This document shows, in pieces, positions 1-7,455 of a stretch of 55,001 nucleotides of DNA. The DNA comes from JAMPXD01 sp041481895 (lineage in GTDB: Bacteria; Desulfobacterota; Desulfuromonadia; Geobacterales; Geobacteraceae). Position 1 is the first letter of the stretch, and each line of letters opens with the position of its first letter. The notes under the pieces are model-generated. The model ran no database searches. It saw only the letters and a list, made by a program, of their open reading frames with translations, and was not told where the DNA came from. The stretch spans positions 1-55,001 of the forward strand of contig JBGPCQ010000003.1 of NCBI GenBank assembly GCA_041481895.1. Direction: 5' to 3'. A program made the position numbers and the translations under genes.

Positions 1-336
1 GCTTACGCCATCGCCAATAGCAGACAGTATTCCTTCCGCCCTGGTTTTTTCCTCCAGGGCTTTCAGCATTGCCTCATGGAGCTCTTTTGCCAGGCGGTCA
101 CGGCCCTGCGTAATGTAGTTTACATACACAATGAATACAGCTATGAGAAAGACGGTGAGCAGACGTTCCCAGACGTCATGAAATGAGGGGGCAAAGATTT
201 GCTGGATAAAGGATTTTTCTTGGAGACCGATCGTATCTAAGGCCGCGTTTAATAGCCAGGACAGAACCATCATCACTATTCCAGCCACGAGGATATGGCC
301 GGATTTATACGTCAGTTTCTTATAGCTGTCGTTCAT
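1..336 (-). CDS. Membrane PAS-domain signalling protein, N-terminal part
   Basis: The first 112 codons of a gene that runs off the left edge of the window, starting at an ATG at 334-336. The N-terminus has a hydrophobic segment at about residues 15-33 (ILVAGIVMMVLSWLLN), a loop of about 25 residues, and a second hydrophobic segment at about 59-75 (LLTVFLIAVFIVYVNYI). A charged linker helix follows and then ILSAIGDGVS, which is a typical entry into a PAS sensor domain. This two-helix-plus-PAS arrangement is usual for membrane sensor histidine kinases or diguanylate cyclases. The output domain lies outside the window, so the enzyme class cannot be stated. An 8-bp inverted repeat lies 135 bp upstream. 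Confidence 0.75.
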   Translation of the reverse strand, partial: MNDSYKKLTYKSGHILVAGIVMMVLSWLLNAALDTIGLQEKSFIQQIFAPSFHDVWERLLTVFLIAVFIVYVNYITQGRDRLAKELHEAMLKALEEKTRAEGILSAIGDGVS

Positions 337-766
337 CCTCAAGCCGCCTGTTCATGGCGCGCCGCTTCTCCGATTCTTGGCCGGAGGGAAGTGCGGACGC
401 AAAATATAAGGGAATTATCATGAATACAGATACAGCAATGGACCTTGTCAGCGGTTTGCCTGTAATTACGTTATTTCACTGTTTATGAAATAATGGTCAT
501 TCTATCCGGAATCACGCCGGCCCACGGTTGGAGCAGTTTTTTTTCGCGGTGATTCGCCTCCAGATGAATTAGAAAATTCTTATGCAAATTTAAAGCCTAG
601 TAACTCAAGGTGCGTAAATTTATTGGCTGACCGCCAAACTTTATACCTGAAGTAAAGAGAATGGTGTGAATACAACTATTCAAATTCCGCTGAACCTGCC
701 ATGAGCGTGAGATGTTCTCCGGGAGAACGGAGACGGTCTCCAGGGGAGAGGAAAAACGTCCGCCCA
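337..766. other. Gene-free interval between the PAS gene and amrS
   Basis: No coding region here has a convincing start, ribosome binding site or recognisable protein. It holds the inverted repeat at 471-493 and a short palindrome (TTCTCCGGGAGAA) near 714-726, downstream of the amrS stop. The promoter of the leftward PAS gene should lie here, but no clear -35/-10 pair was found. Confidence 0.5.
471..493. promoter_or_regulatory. Perfect 8-bp inverted repeat, operator-like
   Basis: TTATTTCA and TGAAATAA are separated by 7 bp upstream of the leftward PAS gene. The spacing and AT-rich arms suit a dimeric regulator. There is no T-tract, so it does not look like a terminator. No regulator can be named. 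Confidence 0.35.
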
Positions 767-1783
767 TCACGACATCTCTACACCGTCTATAACCATCCGG
801 CAGGAAGGGCATTTCCCGTCCCGTATCCTGTTTTCCTGGATATGAAAACCGTGGCGGAGAATGAGCGGCTCGCCGCAGGCCGGGCATCGGGTATTCTCAC
901 CCCCCTCGCCCGGCACGTTCCCTTCATAGACATTGCGCAGGCCGGCATCGAGGCCGATCTGCCGGGCGCGCCGCAAGGTCGCAAGCGGGGTGCGGGGCTG
1001 ATCGGTCAGCCGGTACGTTGGATAAAACTGGCTGACGTGCCAGGGGGTATCGACACCCACCTGCTCCGCAATGAACCGGGCAAGCTGCTCGATCTCCCTG
1101 TCCGAATCATTGTGGCCGGGGATGATGAGAGTGGTCAGTTCCAACCAAATCCCGAGCCGCTTGTACTCGATAATCGTTTCCAGAACTTCGCCCAGCTTGG
1201 CATGGACGACCTCCCGGTAAAATTTTTCCGAAAACCCTTTCAGATCGATGTTGGCTGCATCGAGAAAGGGACTGATCTGGTTCAGGGCCGGAGACGTGAT
1301 GTAGCCATTAGTCACGAAAACGTTTCTGAGACCCGCCTTTCTGGCGAGGACCGCGGTGTCATAGGCATATTCATAGAAAATGGTCGGCTCGGTATAGGTA
1401 TAGGAAATCGATGAGCACCCCGATGCGACGGCCTTTCTGACTATCTCTGCCGGAGGCAGGTCAAAGCCGCTTATCTCTCCCCCCTCCCACACGGACTGGG
1501 AAATACTGTAATTCTGACAGTGCTGGCAGCGAAAATTGCAGCCTACCGTGGCCACCGAATAGGTCCTGCTGCCGGGCTGGAAATGAAAAAGGGGCTTTTT
1601 CTCGATCGGGTCCGGATGCTCTGCAACGGCCCTGCCATACACGAGGGTAAAAAGGGTCCCCGCGCGGTTTTCACGGACCCCGCAGAGACCGCGCTTGCCA
1701 TCCGCTATAACGCAGCGGAAGCGGCAGAGGCCGCAATTGACCTTCGATCCTGCAAGTTTTTCGTAAAACATCGCCTCTTTCAT
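767..1783 (-). CDS. amrS: AmmeMemoRadiSam system radical SAM enzyme
   Basis: A 338-residue radical SAM protein. The N-terminus carries the family's cysteine cluster (C17, C20, C24, C34), the central barrel carries the 4Fe-4S motif CNFRCQHC at about residues 82-89, and the C-terminus has a zinc-ribbon-like pair of CPxC motifs (CPACGEP...CPSCRMV). This cysteine layout and the PLFHFQPGSRTYSVATVGC stretch are characteristic of the AmmeMemoRadiSam family, also annotated as pyruvate-formate-lyase-activating-like. The substrate is not established. The AMMECR1 and Memo-like partners are not in this window. The start ATG follows an AAGGTG ribosome site. Confidence 0.88.
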   Translation of the reverse strand: MKEAMFYEKLAGSKVNCGLCRFRCVIADGKRGLCGVRENRAGTLFTLVYGRAVAEHPDPIEKKPLFHFQPGSRTYSVATVGCNFRCQHCQNYSISQSVWEGGEISGFDLPPAEIVRKAVASGCSSISYTYTEPTIFYEYAYDTAVLARKAGLRNVFVTNGYITSPALNQISPFLDAANIDLKGFSEKFYREVVHAKLGEVLETIIEYKRLGIWLELTTLIIPGHNDSDREIEQLARFIAEQVGVDTPWHVSQFYPTYRLTDQPRTPLATLRRARQIGLDAGLRNVYEGNVPGEGGENTRCPACGEPLILRHGFHIQENRIRDGKCPSCRMVIDGVEMS

Positions 1784-2176
1784 GTCAATTCACCTTTGCC
1801 AATAATATTTGACTGCACCGGGGTCCCCGCGACAAACAGACCCGGACACCCCCAAAGCAGAAAGCTTGCCGAAGCGGTCCACCGTCGGCTCCTGTAATAT
1901 CCTCCGACTATACCAACCAAACGCCGGTCTACTTTTGATCTCGACATTTTTTTCTCTTTTTATTGCCTCAAATCATTCACCACAATTTTCCGGAACGGTT
2001 AAAAAGCCACACTCTTGTTCTATTTTTAAAATAGTCTTAATTATCAATATGTTACATCAGCATGAGAAGAGTTGCGGCAGCTTATGGGTCCACTTGTTCT
2101 AAAATTGAAGTTTGACACCATGCCACAAAACTTAATTAACATATTGTTTTACAAGGATTATTTAAAAAATCATCGC
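1784..2176. other. Intergenic interval, AT-rich toward its right end
   Basis: No gene is supported. Open frames on the plus strand lack ribosome sites and recognisable protein. The right half is clearly AT-rich and leads into the promoter at 2177-2205. Confidence 0.5.
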
Positions 2177-2205
2177 TTGTACTATTTTTTTAAGCATCTT
2201 ATAAT
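2177..2205 (+). promoter_or_regulatory. Sigma-70-type promoter of the zinc-ribbon gene
   Basis: TTGTAC and a perfect TATAAT are separated by exactly 17 bp. The predicted start point near 2212 leaves a ~20-nt leader containing AAGGAG at 2225-2230, just ahead of the ATG at 2233. Confidence 0.7.
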
Positions 2206-2232
2206 AAAACAAAAGAAGAGAGAAAAGGAGAT

Positions 2233-2391
2233 ATGACTATGAACTGCCCGATTTGCAACAACACCACCGGCATCGAGATCGATATCCATTCCGACGGCTA
2301 TGCCAAGGACATTGTCGAATGCACAAACTGCGAAGCCCTGTGGCTTTCCGACATCAATGGAATAGTTCTGCTTAACAAGAAGGTAGCATAA
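2233..2391 (+). CDS. Small zinc-ribbon protein, 52 residues
   Basis: A short gene with a strong promoter and a good ribosome binding site (AAGGAG). The product starts MTMNCPICNN and has two CxxC knuckles: C5-C8 (CPIC) and C30-C33 (CTNC), about 21 residues apart. This suits a single-zinc ribbon. An alternative ATG lies two codons in. It ends at TAA 2389-2391, 170 bp before the convergent lpxC stop. Function is unknown; zinc ribbons this small may bind nucleic acid or act as metal-binding adaptors, but nothing here shows which. Confidence 0.78.
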   Translation: MTMNCPICNNTTGIEIDIHSDGYAKDIVECTNCEALWLSDINGIVLLNKKVA

Positions 2392-2561
2392 CGGCACAAC
2401 GGGGAGGATTGCCCGGTAACCTGCCACATCCGGCAAGGATGTCCGCAGGACTTTGTCAAAGACCGAAGCATGATTCAGCGGCTGCCGTGACATAGCCGTC
2501 TGGTTTTCAGCGGGGAACCGGAGGGCTGTCTCGGCCCGGGTTCGTTTACTGCGAAGGCAAA

Positions 2562-3389
2562 TCAATAAATTGCGTAGTTGGCCGGATCGGAAAACAATTC
2601 CTTCAGAAAGAGATTATTGAGGTAGTGGCCGGTCTTGTGCGCCTCTACCCTGCCGAGCAGGCGGTAGCTCCCCGTGTAGAGATCGCCGATGAGGTCGAGT
2701 ATCTTGTGGTTCACCAGTTCCTTCTTGTAGCGGAGGCCGTGGGGATTTACAATACTGTCGTCTCCAATCACCACTGCATTATCGAGCGACCCCCCTTTTG
2801 CCAGGCCGGCTTCGCGGATCGCCTCGATTTCTTCAAGAAGGGTAAAGGTGCGGGAGTTTACGATGGAAAAGGCATTTTCCACATCCGTAACCCGTTTCCT
2901 CTGTTTCCCCACCGGGGGTCTGAACTCGATGGTCATTGTTATATCCAGGGTGTTCAGGGGCTTCACACGCACAAAAGCATCGCCGCTGCGCACCTCCAGG
3001 AGACGAAGAACTTTCAGGTAGACGCCCGACTCGGGGAATTCGTAGACCCCGGCCCGCCACATTTCCTGGTAGAATTCCCATGCCGAGCCGTCCATAATGG
3101 GGACCTCGGGACCGTTGATATAGACGAGACAGTTGGTAAGTCCGGAAAAATAGAAGGCCGCCATCAGGTGCTCGATAGTAGCGACCGATGCGCCATTCTC
3201 GGCTATCTGGGTCGAAAGACGGGTATCCGCCACTTTATCGTAACGGGCGGGAATGAGGCAGCCGTTATGAACGAAAGCGATCCCGAACTCCCTGCGGGGG
3301 AGAAATTCCAGGGTCACCTCACGCCCGGTGTGGAGCCCGATGCCGGACAGCTTGAAAATCCTGTTTATGGTCGTTTGCCGCTTTATCAT
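2562..3389 (-). CDS. lpxC: UDP-3-O-acyl-N-acetylglucosamine deacetylase
   Basis: Catalyses the committed zinc-dependent step of lipid A synthesis in the cytoplasm. Family landmarks are present: SGIGLHTG at about residues 15-22, TIEHLMAA with E73 and H74 (the first zinc histidine), NHKILDLIGD with H228 and D232 (the other zinc ligands), and AHKTGH with the catalytic histidine near 251. At 275 residues it is shorter than the roughly 305 usual for the family, mainly at the C-terminus, but all catalytic motifs are kept. There is no Shine-Dalgarno before the ATG, and the predicted promoter would give a leader of about two bases. The gene stands apart from other lipid A genes. Confidence 0.95.
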   Translation of the reverse strand: MIKRQTTINRIFKLSGIGLHTGREVTLEFLPRREFGIAFVHNGCLIPARYDKVADTRLSTQIAENGASVATIEHLMAAFYFSGLTNCLVYINGPEVPIMDGSAWEFYQEMWRAGVYEFPESGVYLKVLRLLEVRSGDAFVRVKPLNTLDITMTIEFRPPVGKQRKRVTDVENAFSIVNSRTFTLLEEIEAIREAGLAKGGSLDNAVVIGDDSIVNPHGLRYKKELVNHKILDLIGDLYTGSYRLLGRVEAHKTGHYLNNLFLKELFSDPANYAIY

Positions 3390-3397
3390 GATGAATG

Positions 3398-3426
3398 AAT
3401 GTCGCAGATTTTCCTTCTCACGTCAA
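3398..3426 (-). promoter_or_regulatory. Candidate lpxC promoter with almost no leader
   Basis: On the minus strand TTGACG (3421-3426) and GACATT (3398-3403) are 17 bp apart. The expected start point is near 3391, two bases before the lpxC ATG at 3389. The -10 is only a half match, so this is tentative. Confidence 0.4.
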
Positions 3427-3454
3427 GCCCTCATATCTCCCGTGGAGTTGATCA

Positions 3455-4066
3455 GTGGTATCCTTCGACGACATCCAATCCTTGTTGGACAACCATCGTC
3501 CCGTCCTGATGCCCCGGGACGCCCGCACCCATGCCGCCGTTGCACTCATCCTCCGCGCTGCCCCTACGGGACCGGAAGTGCTCTTTATCGAGAGGGCGCA
3601 ACATGACGCTGACCCCTGGTCGGGAGACCTCGGATTCCCCGGCGGCAAAGTCGAGGAACTTGATGGGGAGGAGCGGCGGGCCGCGGAGCGGGAAACTCTG
3701 GAGGAAATCGGCCTGGACCTGGGGAGTGCCCGCTATTTAGGCCGCCTCTCCGACATAGCCGGCGCCCATTTCCCGGTCAGGGTTTCCTGTTTCGTGTTCG
3801 CTCTGGCAGGCCCCGCCACCATCTTCAGACTGAGCGATGAAGTCAGTTGCTTCTTCTGGGTGCCTCTTGCTCTGCTTCTCGATCCGGAACGCCATTTGAC
3901 GGCCCCGGTTCATTTTTCCGGAAGAATACTGACCTCTCCGGCCATCCGGATCCTGGAGCCCGGGAATACGCCCCTCTGGGGCATTACCTACCGCCTGGTG
4001 ATGCAGTTTCTCCAGATCCTCGGCTTCCTTGAGCTGCCGAAGTCGTCGCCTTCGGCTCCGCTCTGA
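3455..4066 (+). CDS. Nudix hydrolase, CoA pyrophosphatase-like
   Basis: A 203-residue Nudix protein. The Nudix box is visible as FPGGKVEELDGEERRAAERE followed by TLEEIGL, at about residues 63-90, with the REx2EE metal-binding core. The box variant, with its longer loop before the helix, resembles YeaB/NudL-type CoA pyrophosphatases, but substrate cannot be told from the sequence. The GTG start at 3455 has GGAG eight bases upstream. The gene diverges from lpxC. The C-terminal tail after WGITYRLVMQFLQIL is not conserved-looking and overlaps a separate coding remnant in another frame. Confidence 0.85.
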   Translation: MVSFDDIQSLLDNHRPVLMPRDARTHAAVALILRAAPTGPEVLFIERAQHDADPWSGDLGFPGGKVEELDGEERRAAERETLEEIGLDLGSARYLGRLSDIAGAHFPVRVSCFVFALAGPATIFRLSDEVSCFFWVPLALLLDPERHLTAPVHFSGRILTSPAIRILEPGNTPLWGITYRLVMQFLQILGFLELPKSSPSAPL

Positions 4067-4176
4067 AATACGACTACAAGAACATGAGCTCCAGTGCGAA
4101 GTACCTTTTTGAGACTGCCATGGAGAACCGGTCGATCTGCAACAATCTCTGGCTCAAATTCATCTATGCCTTCTGA
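4033..4176 (+). pseudogene. Coding remnant resembling the start of a CDP-glycerol-type transferase
   Basis: A 47-codon open stretch with no start codon of its own, immediately after a TGA, overlapping the Nudix 3' end in another frame. It reads AFGSALKYDYKNMSSSAKYL and continues FETAMEN...NNLWLKFIYAF. The pattern (V)xFGSxxxYxYxxNSKYLFE is reminiscent of the N-terminal domain of CDP-glycerol glycerophosphotransferase-like enzymes. It would be a decayed fragment. The family match is made from memory of the motif and is weak. Confidence 0.35.
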
Positions 4177-4234
4177 AAAGCAGAATGGTTGAGTGTCGGG
4201 ACCTGTCATTGTGAAATTTCATTGTTTCTACCGA

Positions 4235-4267
4235 TAAAAAAAGCCTCCGGGACTCCGGGGGCTTTTT
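4235..4267 (-). terminator. Rho-independent terminator of the sigma factor operon
   Basis: A hairpin with arms AGCCTCCGG and CCGGGGGCT and a 4-base loop, flanked by A-rich and T-rich tracts on both sides. In the minus direction it lies 18 bp after the DUF3106 gene stop and ends in a run of seven T. It could also stop plus-strand transcription. Confidence 0.8.
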
Positions 4268-4284
4268 CGTATCACCGGCCGACT

Positions 4285-4824
4285 TCATTCATGCTTCATC
4301 CTGCCGGATCCCGGCCTGCCGGGCCGCCAGCCTTCCCGCTGCATATAACCGGGGCGATGAGTGGGCATCATGTAACGGGGCCTTTCCCTCACGCCATACC
4401 TCTGCTCCGGCGGCATGCTCTGCCATTTCTCCCTGAGGGCGCGCCTCTGATCCGGCGGCAGGTTATTGAACCATCGGTAACGGTTGCGGATATTTTCCTG
4501 TTCCTCCGGCGGGAGCTTGCGGAATTCGTCGGAACGCATGCGGATAGTATCCCTCTCCCGGGGTGGCAGGGCGCGCCACTGATTGAAACGCTCCCGCGCC
4601 GCCCCGCGCTCCGCGGGTGTCATCTGCCGCCAGCGCTCGGCCCCCTGGCGGAGCCTTTCCCTCCTTTCTGGCGGCAGCCTGTCCCAACGCTCCCTGAAGG
4701 ATTTCAAATCCCGCTGCTCCTCCCTGCTTAGCTGCCCCCATGATGGAGCAGGCTCTTCCCCCCATACAGGAAGAGCACAGCAGAAGCTGGAGATCGCGAT
4801 CAAGAAAAACAGCACCCTTTTCAT
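4285..4824 (-). CDS. DUF3106 domain secreted protein
   Basis: A 179-residue exported protein. It has a signal peptide (MKRVLFFLIAISSFCCALPVWG), then a highly charged helical region built from short repeats around LPPEERxxxRxRxxxWRxLPP, with many Arg, Glu, Pro and Trp. This matches DUF3106 as I know it. The tail is rich in Arg, Pro, Gly and Met. The ATG overlaps the stop of the preceding membrane protein (ATGA), and a terminator follows, so it is the last gene of a three-gene operon led by an ECF sigma factor. A periplasmic role tied to that sigma factor is inferred from context only. The arrangement recalls CpxP/Spy-like or RsxA-like periplasmic stress proteins, but no catalytic function is evident. 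Confidence 0.8.
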   Translation of the reverse strand: MKRVLFFLIAISSFCCALPVWGEEPAPSWGQLSREEQRDLKSFRERWDRLPPERRERLRQGAERWRQMTPAERGAARERFNQWRALPPRERDTIRMRSDEFRKLPPEEQENIRNRYRWFNNLPPDQRRALREKWQSMPPEQRYGVRERPRYMMPTHRPGYMQREGWRPGRPGSGRMKHE

Positions 4825-5189
4825 CGCGCTTTTCCTTTCGACTCGTCGGCAGTGAGCCAGCGGTAAAAATCCAGGTCCTCGTAAAGGTCCAGATGGTCCT
4901 TGATGACCAGAACCTCCACCTCCTCCGGCAGGCTTACCGGCAGTCTTTGCCGGGCAGAAAAAGTCCAGACGGAAACTGCCACAGCCACGACAGCCGCCGT
5001 TGCCAAACCGCCCGCCGTAAGCCAGCGTGGAAAGGCAAATAACGTCCGCCGCTTGCCGGCGGTCTCCAAGGCATCAAGCCGGATCCGTCTCAGGCGGAGG
5101 AGGGTCTCCTCATCCAGGGCATCCGCATTCCTGTTGAGCGTTTCCTGAATTCCGTCCAGGAATTTCTTGTCCGGCAACTCATTGCTCAT
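4821..5189 (-). CDS. Single-pass membrane protein, candidate anti-sigma factor
   Basis: A 122-residue protein: cytoplasmic N-terminal part (MSNELPDKKFLDGIQETLNR), a basic stretch (AGKRRTLFAFPRW), one membrane helix at about residues 58-76 (LTAGGLATAAVVAVAVSVW), and a periplasmic tail with the acidic segment HLDLYEDLDFYRWL. The ATG at 5187-5189 overlaps the sigma factor stop (ATGA), which suggests translational coupling. Topology and position are those of an anti-sigma factor, but no zinc-binding anti-sigma motif (HxxxCxxC) is present, so the assignment rests on context. A longer open frame extends upstream to 5309 inside the sigma gene; the coupled start is preferred. Confidence 0.72.
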   Translation of the reverse strand: MSNELPDKKFLDGIQETLNRNADALDEETLLRLRRIRLDALETAGKRRTLFAFPRWLTAGGLATAAVVAVAVSVWTFSARQRLPVSLPEEVEVLVIKDHLDLYEDLDFYRWLTADESKGKAR

Positions 5190-5683
5190 GGCCTGTAATC
5201 CTCCAGCCAGCCGCGCAGGGTATGTACGGCCCGTGAATAGTGGGTTTTCACGCTTCCTTCCGAACAGCCCATGGCCGCCGCAGTCTGCGCAACGTCGAAT
5301 CCCTCCCATGCCCGCAGCAGAAAGGCTTGGCGCTGCCTGAGCGGCAGTTGGCGCACGGCCTTCTCCAGGGCCTCCCCCGTGTCCCGGCGAATCACGAGTT
5401 CTGCCGGGTCGGGCGCCGCAGGGTCAGCGATAGTATTGATCGGGTCTTCCCCCTCCTCGTCATCCGGCATGAACCAGTAACGAACGCGGTTGCGCACCGC
5501 TGCGCGGCGGTACCAGTCGGTGATCCGGCTGTGCAGGATACGGTAGAAAAGCACATGCCATTCCGCTGCCGGCCGACCGGTGTAACGCTTGACGAAATCG
5601 AGCATCGCATCCTGAACCAGATCAAGGGCTTCATCGGTATTGCTCGTAGCGAAACGGGCCATGGTGAAAGCCCGCCTTTCCAC
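5186..5683 (-). CDS. ECF-type RNA polymerase sigma factor
   Basis: Region 2 is visible as MARFATSNTDEALDLVQDAM and LDFVKRYTGRPAAEWHVLFY; region 4 as LPLRQRQAFLLRAWEGFDVA followed by a helix-turn-helix (MGCSEGSVKTHYSRAVHTLR). The GTG start at 5683 cuts into the first helix of region 2: the same frame continues upstream as PELNRFLADVE, which belongs to the fold. The only plausible earlier start is a CTG at 5720-5722 five bases after an AAGGGAG site, giving about 178 residues. It heads an operon with a membrane protein and a DUF3106 protein, all overlapping by 4 bases, which suits a cell-envelope response regulon. Confidence 0.88.
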   Translation of the reverse strand: MERRAFTMARFATSNTDEALDLVQDAMLDFVKRYTGRPAAEWHVLFYRILHSRITDWYRRAAVRNRVRYWFMPDDEEGEDPINTIADPAAPDPAELVIRRDTGEALEKAVRQLPLRQRQAFLLRAWEGFDVAQTAAAMGCSEGSVKTHYSRAVHTLRGWLEDYRP

Positions 5684-5851
5684 ATCGGCCAGAAAGCGAT
5701 TGAGTTCCGGTGTCGAATCCAGGTATGCTCCCTTCTTGCTCTTTCCCCGTAATGCACCGCATCGGAGAAATCTTCTAATTATTAAAACGCACGCCGGACT
5801 TCTGCGTTGACAGAGATGATATCATTTTTTCCCCTGCCTGAACAGGGGGGT

Positions 5852-5940
5852 GACGCGGAGGCGTGGTACCCACGGGCATAAACAGCGCCACGCCGCACAA
5901 GGAATCCCGAAGATCAACGCAGAGATTGCGGAAAAGTGGA
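5852..5940 (-). repeat. Dispersed hairpin repeat, copy 1, downstream of asnS
   Basis: Matches 39675-39747: shared blocks are CGCGGAGGCGT, ACGCCGCACAAG, ACGCAGAGAT and GCGGAAAAGTG. The arms GGCGTGG (5860-5866) and CCACGCC (5888-5894) pair. Both copies lie just downstream of a minus-strand gene stop. Confidence 0.7.
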
Positions 5941-5944
5941 ATGC

Positions 5945-7330
5945 CTAAAATTCGGCGTGACGGGGCGTGCGCGGAAACGGTATCACATCCCTGATATTCT
6001 CCATCCCCGTCAGGTACATGATGAGCCGCTCGAATCCGAGCCCGAAGCCGGCATGGGGACAGGAGCCCCAGCGCCGGGTATCAAGATACCACCAGAGATC
6101 GGAAGGTGTGATCCCCACCCTCTTCATCCGCTCCGTCAGCAGATCGAGCCGCTCCTCACGCTGGCTGCCGCCGATGATCTCACCCACCTTGGGGACCAGG
6201 AGGTCCATGGCGGCAACGGTCCGGTTGTCGTCGTTCTGCCGCATGTAAAAGGCCTTGATCTCCCGGGGATAGTTCACGACGAACACCGGCCCGCCGACCA
6301 CCTGCTCGGTAAGGTAGCGCTCATGTTCCGACTGAAGGTCTGCCCCCCATTCCACCGGAAATTCGAACGTGACCGGCGCCTTGAGCAGTTGTTCGACGGC
6401 CTCGCCATACTCCATCATGGCAAAGGGTGATCCGGCCACCTTCTCTATCCTGGCGATCAACCCTCGGTCCATATGCTCGTTGAAAAACTCCATATCATCC
6501 CGGCAGCTGTCGAGGACGTGGCGGCACAGATACCTGAAAAACTCCTCGGCCAGGGCCGCATCCGCCATCAGGTCGGAGAACGCCATCTCCGGCTCAATCA
6601 TCCAGAATTCCGCGGCGTGCCGGGCCGTGTTGGAGTTTTCCGCCCGGAAGGTGGGGCCGAAGGTATAGATATCGGAAAAAGCCATGGCAAACAGCTCGCC
6701 TTCCAATTGACCGCTGACGGTCAACCCTGCCGCCTGCCCGAAAAAGTCGCGGGAGTAGTCCACCTCGCCGGCGATGAGGGGGGGATGGGCCATGTCGAGG
6801 GTGGTGACCCGGAACATCTCCCCAGCCCCCTCACAATCACTGGTAGTGATGATGGGAGTATGGACGCAGACGAAGCCGCGTTCGGCGAAGAAGCGATGGA
6901 TCGCCTGGGCGAGGGACGAACGTACCCGGAACACGGCGCCGAAAGTGTTGGTGCGGGGCCGCAGGTGGGCGACCGTGCGGAGGTACTCGAAGCTGTGGCG
7001 CTTCTTCTGCATCGGATAGCTCTCGTCGGCCGGGCCGATGATGGTGATTTCCTCGGCCTTGAGTTCATACACCTGGCCTGCTGCCGGCGATTCCGCCAGC
7101 ACCCCCCTGGCCGCCACCGCCGCACCCGTCCCGAGCCGGCCAATCTCCTCATAGTTTGCGATTCCAGGCGTCGCCACCACCTGGAGGCTGGCAAGGCACG
7201 AGCCGTCATTCAGGGCCAGGAAGGTTACATCCTTACCGGTCCGGACAGTTCTTACCCACCCCTTTACGGTCAGCTCGGCCCCCGGGGCCTCGGCTGCCAG
7301 AATTCCCCTGATCCGTGTTCGCTGTTCCAT
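5945..7330 (-). CDS. asnS: Asparaginyl-tRNA synthetase
   Basis: Charges tRNA-Asn with asparagine in the cytoplasm. The 461-residue protein has an N-terminal OB-fold anticodon domain (VKGWVRTVRTGKDVTFLALN) and a class II catalytic core: motif 2 FRAENSNTARHAAEFWMIEP and motif 3 GFGLGFERLIMYLTGMENI, ending RDVIPFPRTPRHAEF, typical of AsnRS rather than AspRS. The ATG at 7328-7330 follows GGGAGA; a longer frame to 7372 is open but adds a non-family extension. Transcribed alone; the PDZ gene diverges from it. Confidence 0.96.
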   Translation of the reverse strand: MEQRTRIRGILAAEAPGAELTVKGWVRTVRTGKDVTFLALNDGSCLASLQVVATPGIANYEEIGRLGTGAAVAARGVLAESPAAGQVYELKAEEITIIGPADESYPMQKKRHSFEYLRTVAHLRPRTNTFGAVFRVRSSLAQAIHRFFAERGFVCVHTPIITTSDCEGAGEMFRVTTLDMAHPPLIAGEVDYSRDFFGQAAGLTVSGQLEGELFAMAFSDIYTFGPTFRAENSNTARHAAEFWMIEPEMAFSDLMADAALAEEFFRYLCRHVLDSCRDDMEFFNEHMDRGLIARIEKVAGSPFAMMEYGEAVEQLLKAPVTFEFPVEWGADLQSEHERYLTEQVVGGPVFVVNYPREIKAFYMRQNDDNRTVAAMDLLVPKVGEIIGGSQREERLDLLTERMKRVGITPSDLWWYLDTRRWGSCPHAGFGLGFERLIMYLTGMENIRDVIPFPRTPRHAEF

Positions 7331-7420
7331 CGGCTCATCTCCCTGACAGGTGTCTGGCGATAATTCTAGCATACCGGAAGCCGGTCGCCAACACGCATTG
7401 TTGGCCCGCCAGATAATTGT

Positions 7421-7449
7421 TTGACCTCCCCCTGTCCCTGCGGTATAGT
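7421..7449 (+). promoter_or_regulatory. Sigma-70-type promoter of the PDZ gene
   Basis: TTGACC and TATAGT are separated by exactly 17 bp. The expected +1 is 7456, which is the first base of an in-frame GTG that begins a good signal peptide. Confidence 0.7.
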
Positions 7450-7455
7450 TTCACT

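Noticed and set aside
1784..2176. Possible riboswitch or small RNA in the AT-rich interval
   Set aside because: No conserved riboswitch core or terminator-like hairpin with a T-tract could be found by eye.
2182..2565. A 127-codon minus-strand frame overlapping the zinc-ribbon gene
   Set aside because: It has no ribosome site or domain, whereas the plus-strand zinc-ribbon frame has promoter, ribosome site and CxxC pairs.
5827..5850. Hairpin CCCCTG/CAGGGG beside TTTTTT, as an asnS terminator
   Set aside because: The T-run precedes the hairpin on the plus strand and becomes an A-run after it on the minus strand, so it has the wrong order for a terminator in either direction.
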